Source of the DNA: an uncultured Fibrobacter sp.
GTDB lineage: Bacteria; Fibrobacterota; Fibrobacteria; Fibrobacterales; Fibrobacteraceae
Assembly (NCBI GenBank): GCA_946413655.1
Contig: CAMKLO010000002.1
Coordinates: 62,001-126,000 of the forward strand
Direction: 5' to 3'
Length of the DNA: 64,000 bases
In this document: in pieces, positions 1 through 10,455 of the stretch
How positions within the stretch are numbered: the stretch's first letter is position 1
Layout: each line of letters begins with the position of its first letter
Program-made: the position numbers and the translations under genes
Notes under the pieces: model-generated
Told to the model about the DNA's origin: nothing
The model's database searches: none
The model's input: the letters and a program-made list of their open reading frames with translations, nothing else

Positions 1-651
1 ATCGGATGTCTTGAAATCTCTTGTGGTATAGTCAATCACTTCCCCTGCTCCACGCCTATTGAATTTTCTATCGAATTCCCAAATGTAGCCTCCGGTAAGG
101 TTCTCGCCTTCGGCGTCCGTTTCTTTGAGTTCGCTTACGTTGACACGGTATTTGTCGCGCTTGATTCTTTCGGTTAGCTCATAAACTCCGCGATAGACTC
201 CGTTGATGTACAAATCGAAAAATTTGGTTCGCGGGCTGTAACGGCCTGTTTGCCGAAAGAGCCAGTGACCAAACGAATTCCTTATCATGCTTTTATCGAC
301 ATAGGGCCCATGCAAAACCCAGTCGTCGGAGGGCGGGAGGCCGAGTAGGCTTACATTTGTGTCTTTGCCTGTCGCATCATGGAATTCGATGGTATAGTTT
401 GGCTTGGGGTATTCGGCCGAGGTTCGACCACGGACTTTGATGCCTATGTTGTATTGCGTGCCTTTGGAACTATCGGCGACGTTGTTTGTTTTCCCGTCCA
501 AGACTTTTATGGTGGCGGGTATTTTTTGAATGACATCGTAGTTAAGACACCTATGGTCGGTGTCAATAAACATAATGGGCAAATCGTAGGTCTGCGCAAA
601 AGCGCACGCTAACAGACTGAGCACTATGATATAGGTTAACTTTTTAAACAT
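1..651 (-). CDS. CotH-family secreted protein, copy A (C-terminus beyond window)
   Basis: The first 217 codons of a fifth CotH paralogue are visible; the gene runs off the left edge. It starts at ATG 651 with a Sec signal peptide (a hydrophobic run ending in CAFAQ), followed by the CotH N-terminal region shared with its neighbours: KIPATIKVLDGKTNNVADSS, the KVRG motif, LLGLPPSDDWVLHGPYVDKS and DLYINGVYRGVY. It lies 20 bp after copy B and is the fifth and last visible gene of the minus-strand operon. The kinase metal-binding motifs and the C-terminal domain lie outside the window, so activity cannot be judged. CotH proteins are atypical secreted protein kinases; this role is inferred from family. 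The region after GGYIWEFD differs from every other copy. Confidence 0.85.
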   Translation of the reverse strand, partial: MFKKLTYIIVLSLLACAFAQTYDLPIMFIDTDHRCLNYDVIQKIPATIKVLDGKTNNVADSSKGTQYNIGIKVRGRTSAEYPKPNYTIEFHDATGKDTNVSLLGLPPSDDWVLHGPYVDKSMIRNSFGHWLFRQTGRYSPRTKFFDLYINGVYRGVYELTERIKRDKYRVNVSELKETDAEGENLTGGYIWEFDRKFNRRGAGEVIDYTTRDFKTSD

Positions 652-671
652 TTAAACTTTCTCTTTATTTG

Positions 672-2456
672 CTATCGGTTCATCATCTTGCCGTTGAGCG
701 TTGCGATCCAATGCTTGTTCCGTGCATTTCTTGGAACTTGCAATGTTGTCGTTCCGGTCTTGATGTGGGTCCTGTAAAGAACGGCTCCGTTCAAATCGAC
801 AATGGCGAAAGTCCCGCCGATATCTGTTTGAACTTCAATGCGGTTGCCGTTTACGACAAAGTAGTTCGTCGGAGAAAGTCTGCTGATGTTATCGGAATGG
901 ATGTGGGCTTTACTTGTATCGCCCATTTCCGCTTGCCAGTCGGGTTCATGGATGATGGGCTCGAATACTACAGTTTTTTCCGGTTCCTTAAACCCGAGTA
1001 GTTCGTCTATCAATTTCATTCTTTCTTTTGTTTTGTTGCGGACGTGTTCGAATTCGCCTTCCCAGGTGTCTGCGTTGTATCCGCCCATAATCATTCTCGC
1101 TTTTTGAGGCCTGTTTGTGTCGCAGTATTTCATAGGCTCCAGATCTTCGTCATTGGTTCCGCTTGCTTTCCCTAAATTTGGCCATCGCTTGAAATTCCTT
1201 TCGGCGGCGCTCGTCAGGTACGTTTTCATGGAGTCCAGATAGGCATCTATGGTTTTGGTGTGCCAAACGCCACTGCGAAGTTCCGCCCAACGTTTTGACA
1301 CCTCGATTTGGAAAACGCTATCCCTCCACATTTCAATTAGCCATCCTGCTAGTGTGTACGAACCTAAACCCGTTGAAACATTGATGTTGTTGTTGTTATT
1401 TTCTATTATCCAGCTACTAGTGTTTTGGAAGCCTATGGTGGAATTCGTATCCTTTTTATCATTATTGCCACTATCTGGCTTAAAACTGTTCTTGAAAGCT
1501 AGTTCGAAATCCCACGGTGGGCCTAGTGTTGTTTTGCCTACGGTCTTGTTGCCATGCTCGTCCGTTCTATCCTTGGGCTTGTACATGAAAAAATTATAGA
1601 CATAGGCATCTGCATGGTTTGTGAGTTCTTGATGCAATATATAGTCCACTGTCGATGCTACATCCACGTAGTTTTCGTATCCGTTCCCGTTTTTGCCGTC
1701 CTTGACTAAAGCTTCGAGATTGTTCAAATAATTTTTTAGGTATTCTTCCTGTTCTTTCGTAATTTTCTCTTTTTTGGGGTAGCGCAAAACGACGTTTACT
1801 CCATCAGAAGTTTGAAAGTCTGCTGGATTGTATGATGGAAGCCCTGCACCGTGCCTGTCTATGATATAGTCGAATTCCCAAATGTAGCCTCCGGTGAGTT
1901 CCTCGCCTTCGATGTCGGTTTTTTTGAGCTTGCTCACGTTGACGCGGTATTTACCTCGCTTGATTCTTTCGGTAAGTTCATAAACGCCGCGATAGACCCC
2001 GTTGATGTACAGATCGAAAAATTTGGTGCGCGGGCTGTAACGGCCTGTTTGCCGGAAGAGCCAGTGGGCAAAGGAGTTCCTTATCATGCTTTTATCGAGA
2101 TAAGGCCCGTGCAAAACCCAGTCGTCAGAAGGCGGGAGGCCGAGCAGGCTCACGTTTATGTCTTTGCCCGTTGAATCGTGGAATTCGATGGTGTAGTTTG
2201 GTTTGGGGAAAGCTGCTGAATTAAATCCACGAACTTTGATGCCTATGTCGTATTGGATGCCTTTAGAACTGTCTGCGACGTTGTTTGTTTTCCCGTCCAA
2301 GACTTTTATGGTGGCGGGTATTTTTTCAAAGGTGTAAAAGTCAAGGCATTTTTGTTTGGAGTCTATGAATAAAATGGGCAAATCGTATGTTTGCGCAAAA
2401 GCAGCGGTTGCCATGAGCAACGCTGCTATGCAAAGTAATTTTTCTAGATGTAACAT
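672..2456 (-). CDS. CotH-family secreted protein, copy B
   Basis: A 594-residue secreted CotH-like protein. The signal peptide ends near residue 21 (AAFAQ). The CotH domain follows, with KVRG near residue 75, the YRGVYELTERIKRGKYR segment, a HADAY motif and PPWDFELAF; these correspond to the NxxDxY and WDF motifs of the family. The last 75 or so residues form a beta domain (GGTFAIVDLNGAVLYRT) resembling type IX secretion C-terminal sorting domains, ending NGKMMNR. An Asn/Ser-rich stretch after WDF is unlike the other copies. It lies 27 bp after copy C, in the same operon. CotH proteins phosphorylate secreted proteins in Bacillus spores, and CotH with dockerins occurs in anaerobic-fungus cellulosomes; a surface-kinase role here is inference. 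Confidence 0.88.
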   Translation of the reverse strand: MLHLEKLLCIAALLMATAAFAQTYDLPILFIDSKQKCLDFYTFEKIPATIKVLDGKTNNVADSSKGIQYDIGIKVRGFNSAAFPKPNYTIEFHDSTGKDINVSLLGLPPSDDWVLHGPYLDKSMIRNSFAHWLFRQTGRYSPRTKFFDLYINGVYRGVYELTERIKRGKYRVNVSKLKKTDIEGEELTGGYIWEFDYIIDRHGAGLPSYNPADFQTSDGVNVVLRYPKKEKITKEQEEYLKNYLNNLEALVKDGKNGNGYENYVDVASTVDYILHQELTNHADAYVYNFFMYKPKDRTDEHGNKTVGKTTLGPPWDFELAFKNSFKPDSGNNDKKDTNSTIGFQNTSSWIIENNNNNINVSTGLGSYTLAGWLIEMWRDSVFQIEVSKRWAELRSGVWHTKTIDAYLDSMKTYLTSAAERNFKRWPNLGKASGTNDEDLEPMKYCDTNRPQKARMIMGGYNADTWEGEFEHVRNKTKERMKLIDELLGFKEPEKTVVFEPIIHEPDWQAEMGDTSKAHIHSDNISRLSPTNYFVVNGNRIEVQTDIGGTFAIVDLNGAVLYRTHIKTGTTTLQVPRNARNKHWIATLNGKMMNR

Positions 2457-2483
2457 CTTCTTCTCACCCCTGTTTTTTATCTC

Positions 2484-4271
2484 TTAGCGATTCATCATCT
2501 TCCCGTTGAGGGTTGCTATCCAGTGCTTGTTCCTTGCCTTGGTCGGGATCTTCAAGGTCGTGAGCCCGGTCTTGATTTGGGTCTTGTACAGAACTGCTCC
2601 GTTCAGGTCAACAAGTGCGAAGGTGCCTCCGATGCTCGTGTGGATTTCGAGATGGTCACCGTTCATGGCAAAGAAATTCGTCGGGGATAGCCTGCTGAGA
2701 TTATTGGCATCGATGCGTACTTCACTTGTATCGCCCATTTCTGCTCGCCAATCGGGTTCATGGATTATTGGCTCGAATGCTACGGGATTTGTGGGTTCCG
2801 TAAAGCCGAATTGTTTGTCCATCCAGGCTATTCTTTCTTTTGTTGTTTTACGGACGTGTTCGAATTCGCCTTCCCAGGTGTCTGCGTTGTATCCGCCTAT
2901 AGCCAATCCCATGAAATTACTGGATCTGATGATTGTATCGCAATATTTCATGGGTTCCGGATCAGGATCGTTCTGTCCGCTTGCTTTCCCTAGAGTTGGC
3001 CAGCGTTTGAAGTTTCTGTCGGCGGCGCTCTTGAGGTGTGTCTTCATGGAATCCAGGTAGGCGTCTATGGTCTTGGTGTGCCAAACCCCGCTACGGAGCT
3101 CCGCCCATCGCTTTGACACTTCAATCTGGAAAAAGCTGTCCTTCCACATTTCAAAAACCCAATTTGCCTGATGCCAACCTAAAAAAGAAGTAAAACTTGT
3201 GTAGAGTTTTTCGATTATCCAGATATTGTCGTATTGGTATTGGGAACTTATGGTGGAATCGGTTCCATTTTTATCATCGTTGCTACTTTCTGGTGTAAGC
3301 CTATTTTTGAAGGCTAGGTAAAAATCCCACGGTGGGCCAAGTGTTATTTTGCCAACGGTCTTGTTGCCTTGGTCGTCCGTTTTATCCTTGGGTTTGTACA
3401 TGAAAAAGTTGTTCGCTAAATAAGGATCCATATTGTTGGTGAGTTCTAGATGCAAAAGGTAATCTGCTGCGGATGCTACATCCACGTAGTTTTCGTATCC
3501 GCTCCCGTTTTTGCCGTCCTTGAATAGTGCTTCGAGTTCGTTCAAATAATTTTGTATATATTCTTCCTGCTCTTTCGCCATTTTATCTTTTTTGGGATAG
3601 CGCAAGATGACTTTTACTCCATCAGAGGTCACGAATTCTGATTCTGTTTTGCTGAGTTTCGAATAACTGTCATAATTTCGGTCGATTGCCAAAATGTAGC
3701 CACCGGTAAGGTTGTCGCCTTCGATGTCTGTTTTCTTAAGCTTGCTCACGTTGACCCGGTATTTGCCGCGCTTGATTCTTTCGATAAGCACATAGACGCC
3801 TCGATAGACTCCATTGATGTACAAATCGAAGTGTTTGGTGCGTGGGCTGTAGTGGCCTGTTTGCCGAAAGAGCCAGTGACCAAACGAGTTCCTTACCATG
3901 CTTTTATCGACATAAGGTCCGTGCAAGACCCAGTCGTCGGAAGGCGGGAGGCCTAAAAGGCTCACGTTTATGTCTTTGTCCGTCGAGTCGTGGAATTCGA
4001 TGGTATAGTTTAGCTTGGGAAAGCCCGATGAACCTCTTCCGCGGACTTTGATGCCTATTTCGTATGGGGTTGCTTTGGAACTATCGGCTACGTTGTTTGT
4101 TTTCCCGTCCAGGACTCTTATTGTAGCAGGTATTTTTTCGATAATCTTGTCGTCGAGGCATTGATGATATTTGGTGTCTACAAATATAATGGGCAAATCG
4201 TATGTTTGCGCAAAAATAGCGGTTGCCATGAGCAACGCTGCTGTGCAAAGTAATTTTTTTAGATGTAACAT
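2484..4271 (-). CDS. CotH-family secreted protein, copy C
   Basis: A 595-residue paralogue of copy B, with an almost identical signal peptide (AAIFAQ-type cleavage region) and closely similar ends. The acidic motifs are kept: NNMDPY and PPWDFYLAF. Two internal windows differ strongly from the other copies, one after GGYI and one after the WDF motif. The C-terminal beta domain ends ARNKHWIATLNGKMMNR, as in the other three complete copies. A GGGGGTG-rich stretch lies just before ATG 4271. The gene sits 27 bp after copy D. The aspartate usually following WDF in CotH kinases (WDxD) is Tyr here, so activity is not certain even in this copy. Confidence 0.88.
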   Translation of the reverse strand: MLHLKKLLCTAALLMATAIFAQTYDLPIIFVDTKYHQCLDDKIIEKIPATIRVLDGKTNNVADSSKATPYEIGIKVRGRGSSGFPKLNYTIEFHDSTDKDINVSLLGLPPSDDWVLHGPYVDKSMVRNSFGHWLFRQTGHYSPRTKHFDLYINGVYRGVYVLIERIKRGKYRVNVSKLKKTDIEGDNLTGGYILAIDRNYDSYSKLSKTESEFVTSDGVKVILRYPKKDKMAKEQEEYIQNYLNELEALFKDGKNGSGYENYVDVASAADYLLHLELTNNMDPYLANNFFMYKPKDKTDDQGNKTVGKITLGPPWDFYLAFKNRLTPESSNDDKNGTDSTISSQYQYDNIWIIEKLYTSFTSFLGWHQANWVFEMWKDSFFQIEVSKRWAELRSGVWHTKTIDAYLDSMKTHLKSAADRNFKRWPTLGKASGQNDPDPEPMKYCDTIIRSSNFMGLAIGGYNADTWEGEFEHVRKTTKERIAWMDKQFGFTEPTNPVAFEPIIHEPDWRAEMGDTSEVRIDANNLSRLSPTNFFAMNGDHLEIHTSIGGTFALVDLNGAVLYKTQIKTGLTTLKIPTKARNKHWIATLNGKMMNR

Positions 4272-4298
4272 CTTTTCTGCACCCCCATTTTTTATCTC

Positions 4299-6023
4299 TT
4301 AGCGATTCATCATCTTGCCGTTGAGGGTTGCTATCCAGTGCTTGTTCCTTGCCTTGGACGGAATCTTCAGCGTCGTGAGCCCGGCCTTGATGCGGGTCTT
4401 GTATAAGACGGCACCGTTCAAATCAACAATGGCAAAAGTCCCGCCGATATCGGTATGGATTTCAAGGTGCTTGCCGTTTATAGCAAAGTAGTTTGTCGGG
4501 GATAGCCTGCTGAAATTATTGGCTTCAATGCTGACTTTACTTGTATCGCCCATTTCTGCTCGCCAGTCGGGTTCGTGGATGATGGGCTCGAATACTACAG
4601 GACTTGCAGGTTCCGTAAAACCGAATTGCTTGTCCATCCAGGCTATTCTTTCTTTTGTTGTTTTACGGACGTATTCGAATTCTCCGTCCCATGTATCGGC
4701 TTTGGATTCAATCATAATAGCCGGATTCATAACCGGTAGTTGGGTTGCACCGCAGGCTTTCATGGGTTCCGGGTCTTCATCATTTTGACCGCTTGCTTTC
4801 CCTAAATTTGGCCAACGTTTGAAGTTCCGGTCTGCCGCATTTTTCAGGTACGTTTTCAAGGAGTCCAAGTAGGCGTCCATGACCTTGGTGTGCCAAACTC
4901 CGCTACGGAGCTCCGCCCACCGCTTTGACACTTCAATCTGGAAAATGCTGTCCTTCCATATTTTAAGAGGCCATTCTGCTAGTCTCAAGCCGATACCACC
5001 ATCTGGATTATTGAAGGCTTTGTAGGTCTGTTCTATTGTCCAGTTGCTATCCGCTTCATTTCTATCATTGTTGAAGGCGATGTAGAAATTTCCCGGTGGG
5101 CCTAGTGTTATTTTTCCTGCGGTCTTGTGGCCTTGTTCGTCCGTTTTATCCTTGGATTTGTGCATGAAAAGATTACTGTAATAGCCTTTTGTATTTTGGG
5201 CGAGTTCTTGAAGCAACATGAAATCCACCGTCGATGCTACATCTACGTAGTTTTCGTATTCATTTCCGTTTTTGCCGTCCTTGAATAAAGCTTCAAGATC
5301 GTTCAAATAATTTTTTAGGTATTCCTTTTGCTCATTCGCTAATTTTTTCGTTATAGGGTAGTGCAGGGTGACGTTTGCTCCACCAGATGTCGAAAATTCG
5401 AATTCTGTTTCGTCGGATGTTTCCTTGTCTCTTTTTGCTAGGTCAAATGTCCAAATGTAGCCTCCGGTAAGGTTCTCGCCTTCGGTGTCCGTTTCTTTGA
5501 GCTTGTTCACGTCAACGCGGTATTTGCCTCGCTTGATTCTTTCGGCAAGCACATAAACACCGCGATAGGCTCCGTTGATGTACAAGTCAAAATGTTTCGT
5601 GCGAGGGCTGTAACGGCCAGTTTGTCGGAAGAGCCAATGGCCAAAGGAGTTCCTTACCATGCTCTTATCGACATAAGGCCCGAGCAAAATCCAATCGTCG
5701 GAAGGAGGGAGGCCGAGCAGGCTCACGTTTATGTCTTTTCCCGTTGAATCGTGGAATTCGATGGAATAGTTATGCTTGGGGAATGTTCTCGAAAGGCTCC
5801 CGCGAACTTTTATGCCAATGTCGTATTGTTTGGCTTTGGAGCTGTCGGCGACGTTGTTTGTTTTCCCGTCCAGGACTTTTATTGTGGCGGGTATTTTGTT
5901 TCTGACATTGGTGCTAAGGCATCTACCTTTAGTGTCAATAAATACAATGGGCAAATCATATATTTGCGCAAAAGCGCCCGCCGAGAGGCAGAGCGCTATG
6001 GTACAAACCAGCGTTTTAAACAT
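4299..6023 (-). CDS. CotH-family secreted protein, copy D (probable pseudokinase)
   Basis: A 574-residue paralogue with a signal peptide (AGAFAQ), a CotH domain and the common C-terminal beta domain ending NGKMMNR. It is the odd one of the array. Where the other complete copies read NxxD followed by Tyr, it reads AQNTKGY (Lys279 in place of Asp). Where they read PPWDF or PAWDF, it reads PPGNF (Gly311-Asn312). Both acidic positions expected to bind metal or ATP phosphates are therefore missing, while the rest of the reading frame is intact and signal, fold core and sorting tail are kept. This is better explained as a catalytically dead but still secreted family member than as a decaying pseudogene. 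It lies 20 bp after copy E. Confidence 0.87.
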   Translation of the reverse strand: MFKTLVCTIALCLSAGAFAQIYDLPIVFIDTKGRCLSTNVRNKIPATIKVLDGKTNNVADSSKAKQYDIGIKVRGSLSRTFPKHNYSIEFHDSTGKDINVSLLGLPPSDDWILLGPYVDKSMVRNSFGHWLFRQTGRYSPRTKHFDLYINGAYRGVYVLAERIKRGKYRVDVNKLKETDTEGENLTGGYIWTFDLAKRDKETSDETEFEFSTSGGANVTLHYPITKKLANEQKEYLKNYLNDLEALFKDGKNGNEYENYVDVASTVDFMLLQELAQNTKGYYSNLFMHKSKDKTDEQGHKTAGKITLGPPGNFYIAFNNDRNEADSNWTIEQTYKAFNNPDGGIGLRLAEWPLKIWKDSIFQIEVSKRWAELRSGVWHTKVMDAYLDSLKTYLKNAADRNFKRWPNLGKASGQNDEDPEPMKACGATQLPVMNPAIMIESKADTWDGEFEYVRKTTKERIAWMDKQFGFTEPASPVVFEPIIHEPDWRAEMGDTSKVSIEANNFSRLSPTNYFAINGKHLEIHTDIGGTFAIVDLNGAVLYKTRIKAGLTTLKIPSKARNKHWIATLNGKMMNR

Positions 6024-6043
6024 TCTGGCAACCTTTGCTTATA

Positions 6044-8014
<1,971 letters not shown>

Positions 8015-8158
8015 AAATGAATCCTCCAACAATCACGTTAAATCTATATGTATATGTGGAGAATGTTTTGTTAATTTTGCTTTATATGTTGTAAAGTGTT
8101 GTTATTTGTTCTACACTTTTTTTATTTTCGGGAAGAAAAGTTCCGCGAAACCAAATGA

Positions 8159-8188
8159 TTGTTATATGCATCCAAAAAGATGTATTAT
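8159..8188 (+). promoter_or_regulatory. Putative promoter of the DUF3300 gene
   Basis: TTGTTA (8159-8164) and TATTAT (8183-8188) are 18 bp apart, about 60 bp before ATG 8249. This is the same TTG-N21-TA geometry seen before other genes in the window. AAGGAGG at 8238-8244 is the ribosome-binding site. The 234-bp gap between the divergent CotH operon and this gene must hold both promoters; no equally clear one was seen for the CotH side. Confidence 0.45.
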
Positions 8189-8248
8189 AAGGCAAAAAAT
8201 GATGATTTTTTGTAGATTGAAAAAGACTTCTGGATAGAAGGAGGTTTT

Positions 8249-9307
8249 ATGAAACGTTTAATTCCATTGCTCATTGCGGTAATCGCGTTCCCTCTGATGG
8301 CAAATGCCCAATCCCGCTACACGCCAGCGGAACTGGACACACTTGTGGCGACGATTGCGCTTTACCCGGATCCGCTTTTGGTGCATGTTTTGAATGCGAC
8401 GATGCATGGTGATGACATTCCGAGCGCATCCGCTTTTGCCAAGGCCCATCGGAACTTGAAGGGGGATGACCTTGCGAAATCCATTGAAGATGCGGAATTG
8501 GGTTATGACGAATCGGTCATAGCGTTGATTGCGTTCCCCGATGTCTTGGGAAAACTTGCGAAGTACGCAACGTGGTCGAATCAGCTTGGTGAAGCTGTCG
8601 AAATGCAGAAGGCTGACGTGATGGATGCCGTGCAGCGCATGCGCAAGGCGGCTCACAAGAACGGCTATTTGCAGAGCGATGACAAGGTATCCGTTACGGT
8701 TGGCGAAAACGTTGTGATTCAGCCGGTTCGCGAGGAATATATTTATGTTCCCGAATATGACCCGCATGTTGTTTATTACGTGACTTCTACGGGCAATATT
8801 CGCCTCCGCTATGCGAATGGTGCCTGGATTGGGGCGGGACTTGTTTACTGGGGATGGGATCCGTTTGATTACGACTGGGTGCACCGCCGCCCGCTATACC
8901 GCTATCCGAGACGTTACGCACCGCCTCCGCGTCACCATGCAAGGCCGAAACAACGCCCTGTCGGACGATTTGACAATCCGCCTCCTCCTCCTCCTTCGCA
9001 TTCGAAATCTGCGTGGGATAGGCGTCCTGCAACGCCACCTCCGGCACCGCCGCGTTCAAATGCGACATGGAACAGGCATTCGGCTTCGCCTGTGCCATCT
9101 CCGGTTCCATCGAACACTTTGAGGAAATCGGCACCGTCAGCACCGCCACCGCCGCCTAATTACAAGCGTCCGGTGCCGCCGCCACCGCCGCCTTCAAGTT
9201 CTAACGATGGTGAAAGCCGTGAATCCCGTAGGGTGGAACGCCATCATGGTTCGCATAATCCGCCACCGCCACCGCCGTCACGCCGTGGTGACCACGGAAG
9301 ACGGTGA
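8249..9307 (+). CDS. Secreted DUF3300-family protein with proline-rich tail
   Basis: A 352-residue protein that starts at ATG 8249 after a strong AAGGAGG site. The signal peptide ends near MANAQ. Residues 25-190 or so match the DUF3300 pattern as I know it: YTPAELDTLVATIALYPDPL, a central ALIAFPDVL-LAKYATWSNQLGEA segment, DVMDAVQRMRKAA, and YIYVPEYDPHVVYY. The last 130 residues are Pro-, Arg-, His- and Ser-rich with PPPPP runs, probably an extended periplasmic or surface region. DUF3300 has no established function. It is a single-gene unit, divergent from the CotH operon and closed by a hairpin terminator. Confidence 0.8.
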   Translation: MKRLIPLLIAVIAFPLMANAQSRYTPAELDTLVATIALYPDPLLVHVLNATMHGDDIPSASAFAKAHRNLKGDDLAKSIEDAELGYDESVIALIAFPDVLGKLAKYATWSNQLGEAVEMQKADVMDAVQRMRKAAHKNGYLQSDDKVSVTVGENVVIQPVREEYIYVPEYDPHVVYYVTSTGNIRLRYANGAWIGAGLVYWGWDPFDYDWVHRRPLYRYPRRYAPPPRHHARPKQRPVGRFDNPPPPPPSHSKSAWDRRPATPPPAPPRSNATWNRHSASPVPSPVPSNTLRKSAPSAPPPPPNYKRPVPPPPPPSSSNDGESRESRRVERHHGSHNPPPPPPSRRGDHGRR

Positions 9308-9352
9308 CAATCGCCTTTTTGCGTCATTCTCCATGATAGGGGAGAGACAACA

Positions 9353-9384
9353 AAGCCCGCCACAATGTGGTGGGCTTGACTTTT
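9353..9384 (+). terminator. Rho-independent terminator after the DUF3300 gene
   Basis: AAGCCCGCCACA (9353-9364) pairs with TGTGGTGGGCTT (9366-9377, one G-U pair) and is followed by a short T-rich stretch, 45 bases after the stop codon. Confidence 0.7.
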
Positions 9385-9758
9385 GCGTTTCTGTCTTCCT
9401 CCGTTAGGAGGGATCCGTATTGTTCATATCGGCGTTTGTATGACTGCTATTTTGCAAGGAGTTGCTCTTCGGTATAACCGAAATATGCTTTGGCATCTTC
9501 TATAGAAATCTTACTTTGTTTTCTGATTACAAAGGAAATACCCAAAAAAGGAGATGTCCGCTTTCGCGGGCATGACAGTCGCTTTTTGTCATGCCGGCCA
9601 CTGAGCACTTTGACTACTTGCAGCTATGCTGCTTAGTAGTCATGGTTCGCGTATGGGGAGGGCGTCTCCTTTTCACTTCACTGGATTCTTCGAGTTCGCG
9701 CTCTCAGGATGACCCTGGAATGGTTCGGCAAGCTCACCAACCTTAGTGCGAGGCAGGC
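9385..9758. repeat. Palindrome-rich intergenic region without a gene
   Basis: No convincing gene was seen. The region holds: (1) a GGAGAT...ATGACA hairpin repeat at 9550-9577, overlapping a second palindrome at 9569-9595 (GGCATGACA / TGTCATGCC); (2) a hairpin at 9611-9642 with TGACTAC / GTAGTCA and CAGC / GCTG arms; (3) an inverted copy of the GTCATCCTG...GAATCCAGTGAA repeat at about 9677-9713, also found at 45272-45360. On the minus strand, 9447 to about 9560 can be read as a tail ending EDAKAYFGYTEEQLLAK plus stop, but without a start codon. It may be a relic of a lost gene. Confidence 0.6.
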
Positions 9759-10376
9759 TTAGCGAATTGCTTTGCAAATCGGGCAGTTTTCGTCTTTGTG
9801 CCCGCGGGCTTTGCAGTAGGTGCGTCCAAAGTAAATAATTTGCAAATGACGCTTTTCCCATTCGCTTTCGGGAAAAGCTTTTTTGAGGTCTTTTTCGGTC
9901 TTTTCGACGCTGCTGCCATCGCTTAGGCCCCAACGTTCGGCGAGGCGGTGAATGTGCGTATCGACGGGGAATGCCGGGAGCTTGAAGATGTGGCTCATGA
10001 TGACGCTTGCTGTCTTGTGGCCTACGCCGGGCAGGCTTTCGAGTTCTTCGAATGTGTGCGGAACTTCACCCTTGAATTTTTCGATGAGCGCTTGAGAAAG
10101 CTTAAATATGTTCACGCTCTTGGTGTTGAAGAATCCGCAGGGCTTGATGATTTCGGCAATGCAGTTAACGCCGAGCTTGACCATTTTTTGGGGGGTGTCG
10201 GCTTTTTTGAAAAGGACGGCGGTCACTTGGTTTACGCGGATGTCGGTGCATTGAGCGCTTAAAACGACCGCGACGAGCATCGTGAAGGCGTTCGTGTAGT
10301 TTAAGGGAATAGGCGGATTTGGGAACAATTCGTCCAGTTTTTCGCCGATGAATTTGATTTTGTCGCTTTTCTTCAT
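9759..10376 (-). CDS. nth: Endonuclease III (DNA glycosylase / AP lyase)
   Basis: A 205-residue base-excision repair enzyme that removes oxidised pyrimidines and cleaves at abasic sites. The helix-hairpin-helix LPGVGHKTA (residues 115-123) carries the catalytic Lys121, and VDTHIHR carries Asp139. LSAQCTD near residue 40 is also typical. The C-terminal iron-sulphur region shows only Cys188, Cys198 and Cys201, and the protein stops four residues later. The fourth Cys of the usual [4Fe-4S] loop is absent and the first spacing is long (nine residues). It lies downstream of cysE on the same strand, 79 bp away across a palindromic repeat. Confidence 0.93.
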   Translation of the reverse strand: MKKSDKIKFIGEKLDELFPNPPIPLNYTNAFTMLVAVVLSAQCTDIRVNQVTAVLFKKADTPQKMVKLGVNCIAEIIKPCGFFNTKSVNIFKLSQALIEKFKGEVPHTFEELESLPGVGHKTASVIMSHIFKLPAFPVDTHIHRLAERWGLSDGSSVEKTEKDLKKAFPESEWEKRHLQIIYFGRTYCKARGHKDENCPICKAIR

Positions 10377-10394
10377 GCGGGAACTCTCTTAAAT

Positions 10395-10424
10395 GGAGAT
10401 CCCCGTTCGGAGACGGGGATGACA
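10395..10424 (-). repeat. GGAGAT...ATGACA palindromic repeat between cysE and nth
   Basis: ATCCCCGT (10399-10406) and ACGGGGAT (10413-10420) form a hairpin flanked by GGAG and GACA. The same flanks with different stems occur at 9550-9577 and 30431-30459, and a relative at 18646-18668. All lie 3' of minus-strand genes. There is no long T-tract, so it may be a dispersed repeat rather than a simple terminator. Confidence 0.6.
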
Positions 10425-10455
10425 AGTGTGATATGTGATTCTATCCGATTCTCGT

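Noticed and set aside
9447..9560. Minus-strand tail ending EDAKAYFGYTEEQLLAK
   Set aside because: Protein-like but without a start codon and interrupted by a palindromic repeat; at most a relic, so not listed as a gene.
9550..9642. Possible CRISPR or tRNA-like structure in the palindrome cluster
   Set aside because: The palindromes differ from each other, there are no regularly spaced spacers, and no cloverleaf with a TpsiC arm can be drawn.
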